In this document: positions 1 through 4,991 of the stretch, in pieces
How positions within the stretch are numbered: position 1 is the first letter of the stretch
Layout of the letters: every line of letters begins with the position of its first letter
Origin: Candidatus Pacearchaeota archaeon
GTDB lineage: Archaea; Nanoarchaeota; Nanoarchaeia; Pacearchaeales; GW2011-AR1
Assembly (NCBI GenBank): GCA_002690445.1
Contig: NZER01000394.1
Span: forward strand, 1 to 14,287
Reading direction: 5' to 3'
Length of the DNA stretch: 14,287 bases
Program-made: the position numbers and the translations under genes
Notes under the pieces: generated by a model
What the model saw: the letters and a program-made list of their open reading frames with translations, nothing else
The model's database searches: none
What the model was told of the DNA's origin: nothing

Positions 1-1
1 C

Positions 2-133
2 GAAGGCGCTCTCGCCAATCCGGCGGTCAAGGCGGAATACGAACGCATCCGCACGGAGAAGCAAAAGGCGCGACAAAAGATCGCGGACTCCGCCGCGAAA
101 GACGCTGGACCCGCCGACCTTTCAGCGTTCTAG
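2..133 (+). CDS. C-terminal end of an unidentified gene (5' end outside window)
   Basis: An open frame enters from the left edge and stops at TAG 131-133, twelve bases before a strong terminator, so it is most simply the last gene of an upstream (probably late or packaging) transcription unit. The 43 visible residues are rich in Lys, Arg, Glu and Ala with a helical, coiled-coil-like character (AEYERIRTEKQKARQKIADS), followed by an Ala/Gly/Pro-rich linker and the terminal residues DLSAF. The other two forward frames are also open here, but this one has the most protein-like composition and a stop in the right place before the terminator. The ending LSAF is the same as that of the gene at 615-1007. 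No family can be named from this fragment. Confidence 0.5.
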   Translation, partial: EGALANPAVKAEYERIRTEKQKARQKIADSAAKDAGPADLSAF

Positions 134-144
134 TTTCGTTCTTA

Positions 145-185
145 AGGGGTCGTCCGGTCGCAAGACCGGGCGGCCTCTTTTTTTT
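145..185 (+). terminator. Rho-independent terminator closing the upstream transcription unit
   Basis: A 15-bp stem (145-159 pairing with 164-178, including three G-U pairs) closes on a GCAA tetraloop at 160-163 and runs directly into eight T residues (178-185). A stable GNRA-type loop, a GC-rich stem and an uninterrupted U-tract make this a classic intrinsic terminator. It separates the gene ending at 133 from the leftmost promoter of this window. Confidence 0.95.
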
Positions 186-241
186 GTCTGTCCCCCAGAA
201 CCTGAACCCACGTACCAACTAGGGTCAGTCCGACGCACCGC

Positions 242-255
242 ACCGGGCGTTGGCG
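242..255 (+). repeat. 14-nt repeat, copy 1 (ACCGGGCGTTGGCG)
   Basis: These 14 bases recur exactly at 4298-4311, where they form the left arm and first loop bases of a perfect hairpin. Here the complementary arm is absent nearby, so no hairpin forms. Both copies lie in non-coding DNA. It could be coincidence given the GC-rich composition, or a remnant of a duplicated intergenic element. Confidence 0.4.
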
Positions 256-264
256 AAATCCCCC

Positions 265-274
265 ACCGATCGGT
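265..274. promoter_or_regulatory. Operator-like palindrome ACCGATCGGT, distal copy
   Basis: The perfect 10-bp palindrome ACCGATCGGT, followed by TT, matches the core of the palindrome in the promoter at 538-566. No promoter-like -35 or -10 flanks it. It lies about 280 bp upstream of the promoter copy, so it could be an auxiliary operator allowing a DNA loop. That role is inferred only from the shared sequence. Confidence 0.45.
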
Positions 275-537
275 TTGGCTGGATGCACCTGGGTCTGCGC
301 TGGTTCGCCCTGCGTGCCTGGTCGCATCCGACCCCCCCCCCATCCCCGCCGATGGTCAGGTGGCGCTCTTTCAGTTCTTTATATTTTTTTTTACTTTATT
401 AAACCAAACACCTCGGCCCGCCCGCCCGCATGGGGGTCCGCGAATACCAGGCACCCAGAGAAGACCAGCTACATGCAGGACAACGCAGGGCTTGCGTAGG
501 CAGTAGAATTAACACGTAATAAACTTCAATTATTTGT

Positions 538-566
538 TTGACAAACCGATCGGTTTCGCCTATAAT
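538..566 (+). promoter_or_regulatory. Strong sigma70 promoter with internal palindromic operator (first operon)
   Basis: A consensus -35 TTGACA (538-543) and a consensus -10 TATAAT (561-566) are separated by the optimal 17 bp. The upstream 30 bases are A/T-rich, resembling an UP element. The spacer holds the perfect palindrome AAACCGATCGGTTT (543-556), overlapping the last base of the -35 box, so any protein bound there would occlude RNA polymerase. Transcription should begin near 573, giving a leader of about 42 nt before the ATG at 615. The promoter is closely similar, base for base over about 40 positions, to the one at 4761-4790. Regulation by a repressor is inferred; the promoter match itself is direct. 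Confidence 0.93.
543..556. promoter_or_regulatory. Operator-like 14-bp perfect palindrome in first promoter
   Basis: AAACCGATCGGTTT is perfectly self-complementary and lies between the -35 and -10 boxes. Its core ACCGATCGGT (545-554) recurs at 265-274 and, with a changed centre (ACCGGGCGGT), at 4768-4777. Size and symmetry fit a homodimeric repressor. Palindromes of this type are typical of TetR-family operators in proteobacteria (recalled, not checked), and the phage RHH protein at 4800 is another candidate ligand. Confidence 0.7.
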
Positions 567-614
567 GGTTACAGTTGTTATTCTTTATTCAGGACTTTGA
601 AAGAAAGGACTGAC

Positions 615-1007
615 ATGGATATGAACGGAGCTACCCTAGGATCGCGCTGGGTCACAACGGCCCGCGTCTTGTTGGTTGAGGACAGAACATGCCGCTGCGG
701 CGCGTCATTCTCAGCCCCTTCAAAACACACCTTCGTTCGACAGGAACGCCTGGACGTGACGTTCCACTCCGAACGTGTCGTGCGGTTCGAAGGCCAATTC
801 GTCCCACCTTACTGTCCTTATCAGGTGGAACACGCGGTGGTCAGGCTCGAGAGTTGCACCGACTGCTTCGTGCAACGTGAGGCTTATTCGCAACGGGAAA
901 TGTTCCCCGAATTTCAGGCGTTCCCGCCGCTACCCGAACCAGAGCCTGAGATTGATGAAAAGCCTGCGAAGAAGGCAGTGGTCGCTACGCCATTGTCGGC
1001 GTTCTGA
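615..1007 (+). CDS. Unknown early protein with cysteine-rich core and VVATPLSAF tail
   Basis: First gene of the leftmost operon, 130 aa. I chose ATG 615 because GAAAGGA at 603-609 is a well-placed ribosome binding site and any earlier start would fall in or before the promoter. Cysteines at residues 26, 28, 67, 81 and 84 (CRCG, then YCPY, then CTDC) suggest a small zinc-binding fold. Residues about 96-112 are rich in Pro and Glu, followed by a basic stretch (KPAKK) and the C-terminal peptide VVATPLSAF. Nearly the same ending is found in the unrelated-looking gene at 4963-5229. It overlaps the next gene as TGATG, so translation is probably coupled. No family recognised; being first behind a very strong promoter suggests an early host-takeover or regulatory role, which is inference only. 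Confidence 0.85.
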   Translation: MDMNGATLGSRWVTTARVLLVEDRTCRCGASFSAPSKHTFVRQERLDVTFHSERVVRFEGQFVPPYCPYQVEHAVVRLESCTDCFVQREAYSQREMFPEFQAFPPLPEPEPEIDEKPAKKAVVATPLSAF

Positions 1008-1288
1008 TGACCTTCATCGCGGTAGCACATCCTGAACTCTATGGGTCGATTGATTTCGGCTTGCCCATCCTTACCTCAACAGAGAGCGCTCTATCGACCG
1101 TGGACATCCGCAAGATGATGCTGTCTGGTAGGCTGGCCACCGACCCCGACGCCTTCTCTTTCCCGTATGACGAAGGAGCGAACCACATCCCCACTGGCCG
1201 GGTATGGAGCGTCGACAGAGACTGCCCCACCCACGCCGAACAGTTCCAAGAGGGACGCCACCCACACGCACGAAGGAGGATACGATGA
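1007..1288 (+). CDS. Hypothetical early protein
   Basis: 93 aa, not recognised. The ATG at 1007 overlaps the stop of the previous gene (TGATG) and its own stop overlaps the next start (ATGA at 1285), so it sits in a translationally coupled trio. The N-terminal part is mixed hydrophobic and polar; the C-terminal 25 residues are basic and His/Arg-rich, but that section also encodes the strong ribosome binding site of the next gene, so its composition may be partly constrained by that. No membrane segment or known motif was seen. No separate ribosome binding site is obvious upstream, consistent with coupling. Confidence 0.7.
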   Translation: MTFIAVAHPELYGSIDFGLPILTSTESALSTVDIRKMMLSGRLATDPDAFSFPYDEGANHIPTGRVWSVDRDCPTHAEQFQEGRHPHARRRIR

Positions 1289-1563
1289 AAGCCTTGGTAG
1301 TGTCCAGCATGGGCCACAAGATGGTGATACATGAGGTCACCATGCACCACAAGCCGACCATCTTCGACGGCTCGTTCCTACGCACAAGCATTGGTCTGGT
1401 CGATCAAGGCTTCGTGTTCACAGAGGAGGCGCGGCCTTGGCTAGAGAAGCTGAGGACACAGTTCCAAGCTGTTGAACACACACGGAACGAAATCTGGGCT
1501 GACTTCCACGCGGCATGGCGCAGCCCGCACAACCGTGTCAAGGTTTACAAGGAGGGAGACTGA
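1285..1563 (+). CDS. Hypothetical early protein
   Basis: 92 aa, not recognised. ATG 1285 is chosen over an in-frame ATG at 1204 because AAGGAGGA (1273-1280) lies just upstream and the start overlaps the previous stop as ATGA. The sequence begins with a beta-rich segment containing several His and Met residues (VVSSMGHKMVIHEVTMHH), followed by a more helical half with Trp residues. No motif or membrane segment is evident. It ends two bases before the next start. Confidence 0.75.
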   Translation: MKALVVSSMGHKMVIHEVTMHHKPTIFDGSFLRTSIGLVDQGFVFTEEARPWLEKLRTQFQAVEHTRNEIWADFHAAWRSPHNRVKVYKEGD

Positions 1564-1564
1564 C

Positions 1565-2242
1565 ATGAACGCAGAACGCGCCGCGATCGCGAGGAAGCTA
1601 CGCGCTCTTCGCGAGAAGACCACTGCACAAGGTTGCACCGAGGCCGAAGCCATGCAGGCTGCGGAACTCTACACCAGGCTCGTCAACAAGTACGACATGA
1701 CGATGACTGACATCGAGATCGGCGAGCAGACCGTTCGCAAGGTGCACATCGACACCACTGACAAAAAGTTCCACCCGATCCAAGAATGCCTGACCGCGAT
1801 GGCAATCCTTTGCGATTGCAAGACCTGGACCAACGGTCCCCGGCGCGTTGTCGCGCTCGGCTTGCCCGAAGACGTCGCCGCGTTCCAGGTACTCTACACC
1901 GTCATTCGCAATGCGCTTGACCTGGAATGGTTCAAGGCGGACATGATCTCCTCCGTCCGCTACGAACGCCTCTCTTTCCAAGAAGGCATGGCGAGCACAA
2001 TCAAACGGCGCTTGCAGGAGATCCACGCTTCGAAGCAGCAGCAGGCTGTTTCAACCGGGCGCGACCTCGTGCCTGTCAAGATGGCCGCCGTCCACGCAGA
2101 GTTCAAGAGCATGGGCATTCACCTAACTTCGCGTCGCACCCAGGATCACTATGGGGCCTCGCGTGGTGCCGGACGAGCCGCCGGTGAGCGAGTCGGCTTG
2201 AACGAACGCGTCGGCGAAGGCCGGCGTATCACCCACCAATAG
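1565..2242 (+). CDS. DUF2786-like protein
   Basis: 225 aa. The ATG at 1565 follows AAGGAGGGA (1550-1558); the longer in-frame start at 1472 would lie inside the previous gene and lacks such a site. Residues about 5-48 fit the DUF2786 pattern as I recall it: a helix IARKLRALREKT, then a T-EAEAM-AAELY motif and a helix ending in VNKYDM with TMTDIEIG. The C-terminal half (GMASTIKRRL, then GRDLVPVKMAAVHAEFKSMGI and a Gly/Arg-rich tail) resembles the domain that commonly follows DUF2786 in phage and bacterial proteins. The biochemical role of the family is unknown to me. It is the largest product of the first operon. The family call rests on pattern memory, not on a search. Confidence 0.8.
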   Translation: MNAERAAIARKLRALREKTTAQGCTEAEAMQAAELYTRLVNKYDMTMTDIEIGEQTVRKVHIDTTDKKFHPIQECLTAMAILCDCKTWTNGPRRVVALGLPEDVAAFQVLYTVIRNALDLEWFKADMISSVRYERLSFQEGMASTIKRRLQEIHASKQQQAVSTGRDLVPVKMAAVHAEFKSMGIHLTSRRTQDHYGASRGAGRAAGERVGLNERVGEGRRITHQ

Positions 2243-2254
2243 AAAGGACTGGAC

Positions 2255-2584
2255 ATGCCACACATGGACAGCAAGGACGAAGGTGTCGAGGAGAAACGCG
2301 TTCAGGAAACGCGTGACGCCGTGCAAAAGCTCCTTCGCGACCACTATTCGGCTACCCACCTGACGATCATGGGTACCATTGGCGAGCTGACCTCGCGACA
2401 CGGTATTCGTCAGCCACGGGCCGCCGCGATCGTGTTGCAGGAGCTGGCGCGGACCATCGGCGACTGGTGCGATTACGTCGATCGGGAACGTCAGGAAATC
2501 CATACGTTCATCGCGGATTCGCTTGACGCCCACCCACGCGGAGGCGAGGAGTACGAGATCACCTCGCATCCCACGTACGATTGA
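2255..2584 (+). CDS. Hypothetical helical protein
   Basis: 109 aa, not recognised. ATG 2255 follows AGAAAGGA (2241-2248) in a context almost the same as that of the first gene of the operon (AGAAAGGACTG, then ACATG). The product looks mostly alpha-helical and acidic, with one segment (TIGELTSRHGIRQPRAAAIVLQEL) that could be a helix-turn-helix-like or simply helical bundle, but no confident fold can be assigned. A stable hairpin without a T-tract lies directly after the stop. Confidence 0.8.
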   Translation: MPHMDSKDEGVEEKRVQETRDAVQKLLRDHYSATHLTIMGTIGELTSRHGIRQPRAAAIVLQELARTIGDWCDYVDRERQEIHTFIADSLDAHPRGGEEYEITSHPTYD

Positions 2585-2595
2585 CCCTTCGAACC

Positions 2596-2624
2596 GGGGG
2601 CTGGGTGTTCGTTGCCCAGCCCCC
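2596..2624 (+). promoter_or_regulatory. Intergenic RNA hairpin without T-tract
   Basis: A perfect 10-bp stem, GGGGGCTGGG (2596-2605) pairing with CCCAGCCCCC (2615-2624), has a 9-nt loop. It begins 11 bases after the stop of the upstream gene and ends seven bases before the GAGGAG ribosome binding site of the next. No run of T follows, so it is not a standard intrinsic terminator. It may mark an RNase III-type processing site, protect a transcript 3' end, or pause RNA polymerase. Confidence 0.8.
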
Positions 2625-2644
2625 ACAATCGAGGAGAAACCAGT

Positions 2645-3076
2645 ATGTCACGCACAGGGATCGCTATCGGCTTCACCGGCACACGGAACGGAATGACTGA
2701 CTACCAACGCGACGTGGTCGAGCATTTCCTCTCGTGCCTCAGCTCGGACATACCGATCGCCATCCATCACGGAGGATGCGTCGGTGCAGACGAGGAGTTC
2801 CACATCGCCGCGCGTAGGTTCACGCTTGTCTGCACCATCATTCACCACAGGCCTGAGAATACATCACAGCAGGCCGTGGGTTTGGTCTACAACGCAGACA
2901 GGCCGGCGCGTCCATACCTCGACCGGAACCACGCCATCGTGGACGAGTCAGAGTATCTCATTGCCACGCCTGCTGGGATGCGTGAGGTCATGCGTAGCGG
3001 CACCTGGTCCACCATTCGGTACGCGCGGAAGCAAGGCGTACCGCACCTGATCATCCCACCACGCACCACACGCTGA
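2645..3076 (+). CDS. SLOG / DUF2493 (YspA-like) superfamily nucleotide-binding protein
   Basis: 143 aa, the usual size of a single-domain member. ATG 2645 follows GAGGAG (2631-2636). The Rossmann-like features are all present: an N-terminal strand and loop IGFTGTRNGMT (residues 8-18), the signature HHGGCVGAD (41-49), a middle YLDRNHAIVDESEYLIATP segment with the conserved R-x-x-N, the RSGTWSTIRYA segment (117-126), and a last strand PHLII. SLOG proteins bind nucleotide derivatives such as ADP-ribose-type ligands (family knowledge); the ligand here is unknown. In phage early operons such proteins might process or bind nucleotides, or counter nucleotide-signal defences, but that is speculation. 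Confidence 0.85.
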   Translation: MSRTGIAIGFTGTRNGMTDYQRDVVEHFLSCLSSDIPIAIHHGGCVGADEEFHIAARRFTLVCTIIHHRPENTSQQAVGLVYNADRPARPYLDRNHAIVDESEYLIATPAGMREVMRSGTWSTIRYARKQGVPHLIIPPRTTR

Positions 3077-3088
3077 GGAGAAACGCAC

Positions 3089-3394
3089 ATGACAGAATGC
3101 ATCGCCTGGGGCTATGTCCGCATAGTCGAAACAGGCCAACTGGCTAACCTCTACCACCTTGACGACGGCACCGCACAACTGATCCTCAGCGGTATCAATC
3201 CATTCGGACTGAAAGGCGAGCCGCCTGACGCACTACCCGCAGGTGAGTACACACTCCAAGCGCTCTATGCCGATGAGACTCCAGTCGAGGACGAGGACAC
3301 AGTGACTGTTCCCGTTCGTTCTGATGGTGAAGCAACGCTTGGCACCTACCATGCGTTGGAGCAGCAGAAAGCGCCGAGGCAGAACGATGGCTGA
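3089..3394 (+). CDS. Hypothetical acidic protein
   Basis: 101 aa, not recognised. ATG 3089 follows TGAGGAGAAA (3074-3083), which overlaps the stop of the SLOG gene; the same GAGGAGAAAC cassette precedes the SLOG gene itself. The sequence reads as a beta-rich small domain (GYVRIVETG, AQLILSG, GEYTLQALYAD) with an acidic connecting loop (VEDEDT) and a polar tail. It overlaps the next gene by eight bases. No motif, signal peptide or membrane segment. Confidence 0.75.
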   Translation: MTECIAWGYVRIVETGQLANLYHLDDGTAQLILSGINPFGLKGEPPDALPAGEYTLQALYADETPVEDEDTVTVPVRSDGEATLGTYHALEQQKAPRQNDG

Positions 3395-3689
3395 ATCGGA
3401 CCTCATCCTAGATCAGTTCATGCTACCGGACGGCTCCTTCGCTGTCGACATCGACTCCGGGAATCTGGAGTTCGCTACCAAGGTCATACTCGAAGGCGTC
3501 GAGCATCTGCGTCGGCATGGCATCGACGAGCAAACGCTTTGGTACGCACTGGTTATCAACATCGTCGCACAACAGCAGCGCCGGTTCGAAGACGAGCATC
3601 TTACCAAGACGGCGCTGCTCGACGACCTGCTGAACAACCGAGATAACTGGCGGCAGGCATTTGAGCTTGCTACCATACTGAGGAGGTAG
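3387..3689 (+). CDS. Hypothetical helical protein
   Basis: 100 aa, not recognised. The ATG at 3387 lies in the last codons of the previous gene; an in-frame ATG 21 codons earlier would extend the overlap and encode a strongly basic lead unlike the rest. The sequence CCGAGG at 3373-3378 gives a weak ribosome binding site, so coupling to upstream translation is likely. The protein is acidic at its N-terminus (MAESDLILDQF) and then largely helical with several Leu heptad-like positions, suggesting a small helical bundle. No known family. Confidence 0.75.
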   Translation: MAESDLILDQFMLPDGSFAVDIDSGNLEFATKVILEGVEHLRRHGIDEQTLWYALVINIVAQQQRRFEDEHLTKTALLDDLLNNRDNWRQAFELATILRR

Positions 3690-3691
3690 CG

Positions 3692-4054
3692 ATGACAGAA
3701 GAACCCACCAACACGGAGCTACTGCAACGTCTTACAACTGAGGCAGTGCATGAGGCCATCCAGTCTACCGCACTCGCTTTCTTGAGAAACCTGTCGAACC
3801 GTGGTGCGTCAGACGAGGCAATGTACGAGGTTACACTCGAATCACCTGGGATCGCCTGCGCAGCCCTGTCCGTCGGTATTGTGTCAGTAGCAATGAAAAC
3901 CTGTCGCGATACTGACGAACGGGTCAGGATGCTTACCGACGTTCACAAACAAATGCTGAAACACGCGACCGACCCTGTACTTGAGGCACAGGCAGTGATT
4001 GCCCAGGACGAAGTCGAAGCAACGCTCAAAGACATGATCAACTACATAAGGTGA
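3692..4054 (+). CDS. Hypothetical helical protein
   Basis: 120 aa, not recognised. ATG 3692 follows GAGGAGG (3680-3686) placed over the end of the previous gene, with its stop three bases away. Predicted all-helical by composition: an acidic N-terminus, a central Ala/Gly/Val-rich helix (IACAALSVGIVSVAMKTC) that is too polar at its ends to be a confident membrane segment, and a charged C-terminal helix (VIAQDEVEATLKDMI). It is similar in style to the preceding gene but I saw no clear sequence repeat between them. Confidence 0.75.
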   Translation: MTEEPTNTELLQRLTTEAVHEAIQSTALAFLRNLSNRGASDEAMYEVTLESPGIACAALSVGIVSVAMKTCRDTDERVRMLTDVHKQMLKHATDPVLEAQAVIAQDEVEATLKDMINYIR

Positions 4055-4058
4055 CGCC

Positions 4059-4274
4059 ATGATCAAATGGGTAATCGTCCTCATCTTCTCCGGCGACCCT
4101 GCGTGGTACGTCGGGCCTATCCAATACCCTTCACACGAGGAATGTCTCCAGGCGTTGTACGAGAAGCAAGAGACATTTCAACTCGCTGCGAACGACACAG
4201 GCCGCCGCATCCTGTATGATTGCCTGAGCACGGACGTGCCCTCGCTGTGGCGTTTCTTTGGAGAGCCGCTGTGA
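4059..4274 (+). CDS. Small protein with hydrophobic N-terminus and two cysteines
   Basis: 71 aa. ATG 4059 follows AAGGTGACGCC; the upstream AAGGTG (4048-4053) overlaps the previous stop. The N-terminus MIKWVIVLIFSGD is a short hydrophobic stretch that could be a weak signal sequence or membrane anchor; the rest is soluble and includes the pattern SHEECLQAL and LYDCLSTD, with two cysteines about 25 residues apart that could form a disulfide if exported. Small proteins of this pattern are common in phage and plasmid genomes, but their role is not known to me. It ends before a hairpin that separates it from the next gene. Confidence 0.75.
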   Translation: MIKWVIVLIFSGDPAWYVGPIQYPSHEECLQALYEKQETFQLAANDTGRRILYDCLSTDVPSLWRFFGEPL

Positions 4275-4297
4275 TCGAGCATCTCAGCTAACCCCAA

Positions 4298-4331
4298 ACC
4301 GGGCGTTGGCGGTTTTCACCCAACGCCCGGT
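4298..4331 (+). promoter_or_regulatory. Intergenic RNA hairpin without T-tract
   Basis: A perfect 12-bp stem, ACCGGGCGTTGG (4298-4309) pairing with CCAACGCCCGGT (4320-4331), has a 10-nt loop. The next bases are CTAGCTTTC followed by the AAGGAGGA ribosome binding site, so there is no U-tract and it sits nine bases upstream of that site. As with the hairpin at 2596-2624, mRNA processing or 3'-end protection is more likely than efficient termination, though leaky termination ahead of the last gene of this operon is possible. Confidence 0.8.
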
Positions 4332-4352
4332 CTAGCTTTCAAGGAGGAACCA

Positions 4353-4751
4353 ATGCCAGTAAGCTCTTATGGCGCGGAACTATTCGAGGTGTTTAAGCGT
4401 GGACAGCTTGAAGAAACCGCCATCGCTTTCAACGAGAAGGATGGCTACAAGAAAGCCACCGCCCTTCGTCACCGCCTTCACAAGCTCCGTGTCGAAATGC
4501 GGAAGGAGAACCACCCGCTGACTACCATCGCCAACGGGGTCAGCTTCTCCATCCGTGACCTCGGCGAGGACGGAGGCGTTCTTATCGCACGTCCTGTGGA
4601 TGCCAACTACCTCGACGCGATCAAGGCTGCGGGTATTACCATACCGGACGCGCCGGAGATGGAAGAACCCCTGCCAGACATGCCCGAAACAGCTGAAGAA
4701 GACCGCTCGCAGCTCGGACTAGATGAGCTCTTTGGTAGCAAAAAAACTTGA
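4353..4751 (+). CDS. Hypothetical protein with acidic C-terminal tail
   Basis: 132 aa, not recognised. ATG 4353 has an excellent ribosome binding site, AAGGAGGA (4341-4348). The N-terminal half is helical and basic (KKATALRHRLHKLRVEMRKENHPL), followed by a beta-like segment (GVSFSIRDL, GGVLIARPVDANYL) and, from about residue 105, a flexible acidic tail rich in Glu, Pro and Asp that ends LGLDELFGSKKT. The basic block could bind nucleic acid. The LDELF segment is faintly like a sliding-clamp-binding motif, but that is weak. It is the last gene of the first operon; its stop lies ten bases before the -35 box of the second promoter. Confidence 0.8.
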   Translation: MPVSSYGAELFEVFKRGQLEETAIAFNEKDGYKKATALRHRLHKLRVEMRKENHPLTTIANGVSFSIRDLGEDGGVLIARPVDANYLDAIKAAGITIPDAPEMEEPLPDMPETAEEDRSQLGLDELFGSKKT

Positions 4752-4760
4752 ATTATTTAT

Positions 4761-4790
4761 TTGACATACCGGGCGGTTTGCCCGTAGAAT
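4761..4790 (+). promoter_or_regulatory. Second sigma70 promoter, homologous to the first
   Basis: The -35 TTGACA (4761-4766) and -10 TAGAAT (4785-4790) are 18 bp apart. The sequence from AAACTT upstream through the GGTTT of the spacer matches the first promoter at most positions, including the A/T-rich block just before the -35 box. The spacer holds ACCGGGCGGT (4768-4777), the same half-sites as the palindrome in the first promoter but with GG in the centre. The expected transcription start is near 4797, only about three bases before the ATG of the next gene at 4800. Confidence 0.88.
4768..4777. promoter_or_regulatory. Operator-like inverted half-sites in second promoter
   Basis: ACCG and CGGT half-sites are arranged as in the operator of the first promoter and at the same place relative to the -35 box. 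Only the two central bases break symmetry. The conservation of half-sites while the flanking spacer has changed suggests they are bound by the same dimeric protein. Confidence 0.6.
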
Positions 4791-4799
4791 GGAGCCATC

Positions 4800-4991
4800 A
4801 TGGGAAAGACGGTTGAAGTTAAGCTATCCCTTCCAGTGGACATTGCAGCCAAGCTTGAGCTGCACCTCTGGGACCCAGTGCGAGAGCGTGTCGCATACGG
4901 CGCACGTTCGCGGCTGATCACCAAGCTCCTGCGGGAGCACTTCGTGAAGAAGGAAGAGGAAAATGAGCGAGTCGGAAACGACAGCGATTGA
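4800..4991 (+). CDS. Small ribbon-helix-helix-like DNA-binding protein
   Basis: 63 aa. The N-terminal strand VEVKLSLPVDI (residues 5-15), a helix AAKLELHLW and a second helix RSRLITKLLREHF (about 36-48) fit the Arc/CopG-type ribbon-helix-helix layout, in which strands from two subunits form a ribbon in the major groove. The tail is highly charged (KKEEENERVGNDSD). Small proteins with the phrase DPVRxxxxYGARSxLI are familiar from phages, function not established. It is the first gene behind the second promoter; GGAG at 4791-4794 lies upstream of the predicted transcription start, so transcripts from that promoter would be nearly leaderless, while read-through RNA would keep the ribosome binding site. 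It overlaps the next gene by 29 bases. It is the obvious candidate for binding the ACCGnnCGGT sites, not shown. Confidence 0.8.
   Translation: MGKTVEVKLSLPVDIAAKLELHLWDPVRERVAYGARSRLITKLLREHFVKKEEENERVGNDSD

Larger units (their letters stand above)
186..537. other. Non-coding control region of about 350 bp
   Basis: No credible gene is seen on either strand between the terminator and the first promoter; the frames that are open lack ribosome binding sites and have low-complexity translations. The stretch holds a palindromic operator-like site (265-274), a run of ten C (332-341), an AT-rich block with a run of nine T (384-392), a very GC-rich block around 416-442, and an A/T-rich stretch (about 505-537) that sits where an UP element would lie relative to the promoter at 538. 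Lying between a terminated upstream unit and the first early promoter, it is a reasonable place for an origin, packaging site or genome end, but no diagnostic motif for any of these was found. Confidence 0.6.

Noticed and set aside
27..343. Minus-strand open frames over the left terminator and control region
   Set aside because: They cross a strong terminator, are Arg/Gly/Pro-rich in the way GC-rich antisense frames are, and lack start signals.
384..392. T9 run as a second terminator
   Set aside because: No GC-rich stem precedes it closely; it is simply part of an AT-rich block.
275..499. Forward 74-codon open frame in the left non-coding region
   Set aside because: Runs across the C10 and T9 homopolymers, has no ribosome binding site, and gives a low-complexity, Cys/Pro/Phe-rich product.
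534..614. Extended start of the first gene (27 extra codons from an alternative codon at 534)
   Set aside because: It begins inside the promoter, before the expected transcription start near 573, and has no ribosome binding site; ATG 615 has a good one.
1598..2626. Long minus-strand open frames of 142 and 167 codons
   Set aside because: They lie antisense to well-supported genes with good ribosome binding sites and show the His/Val/Asp-rich composition expected of antisense shadows.
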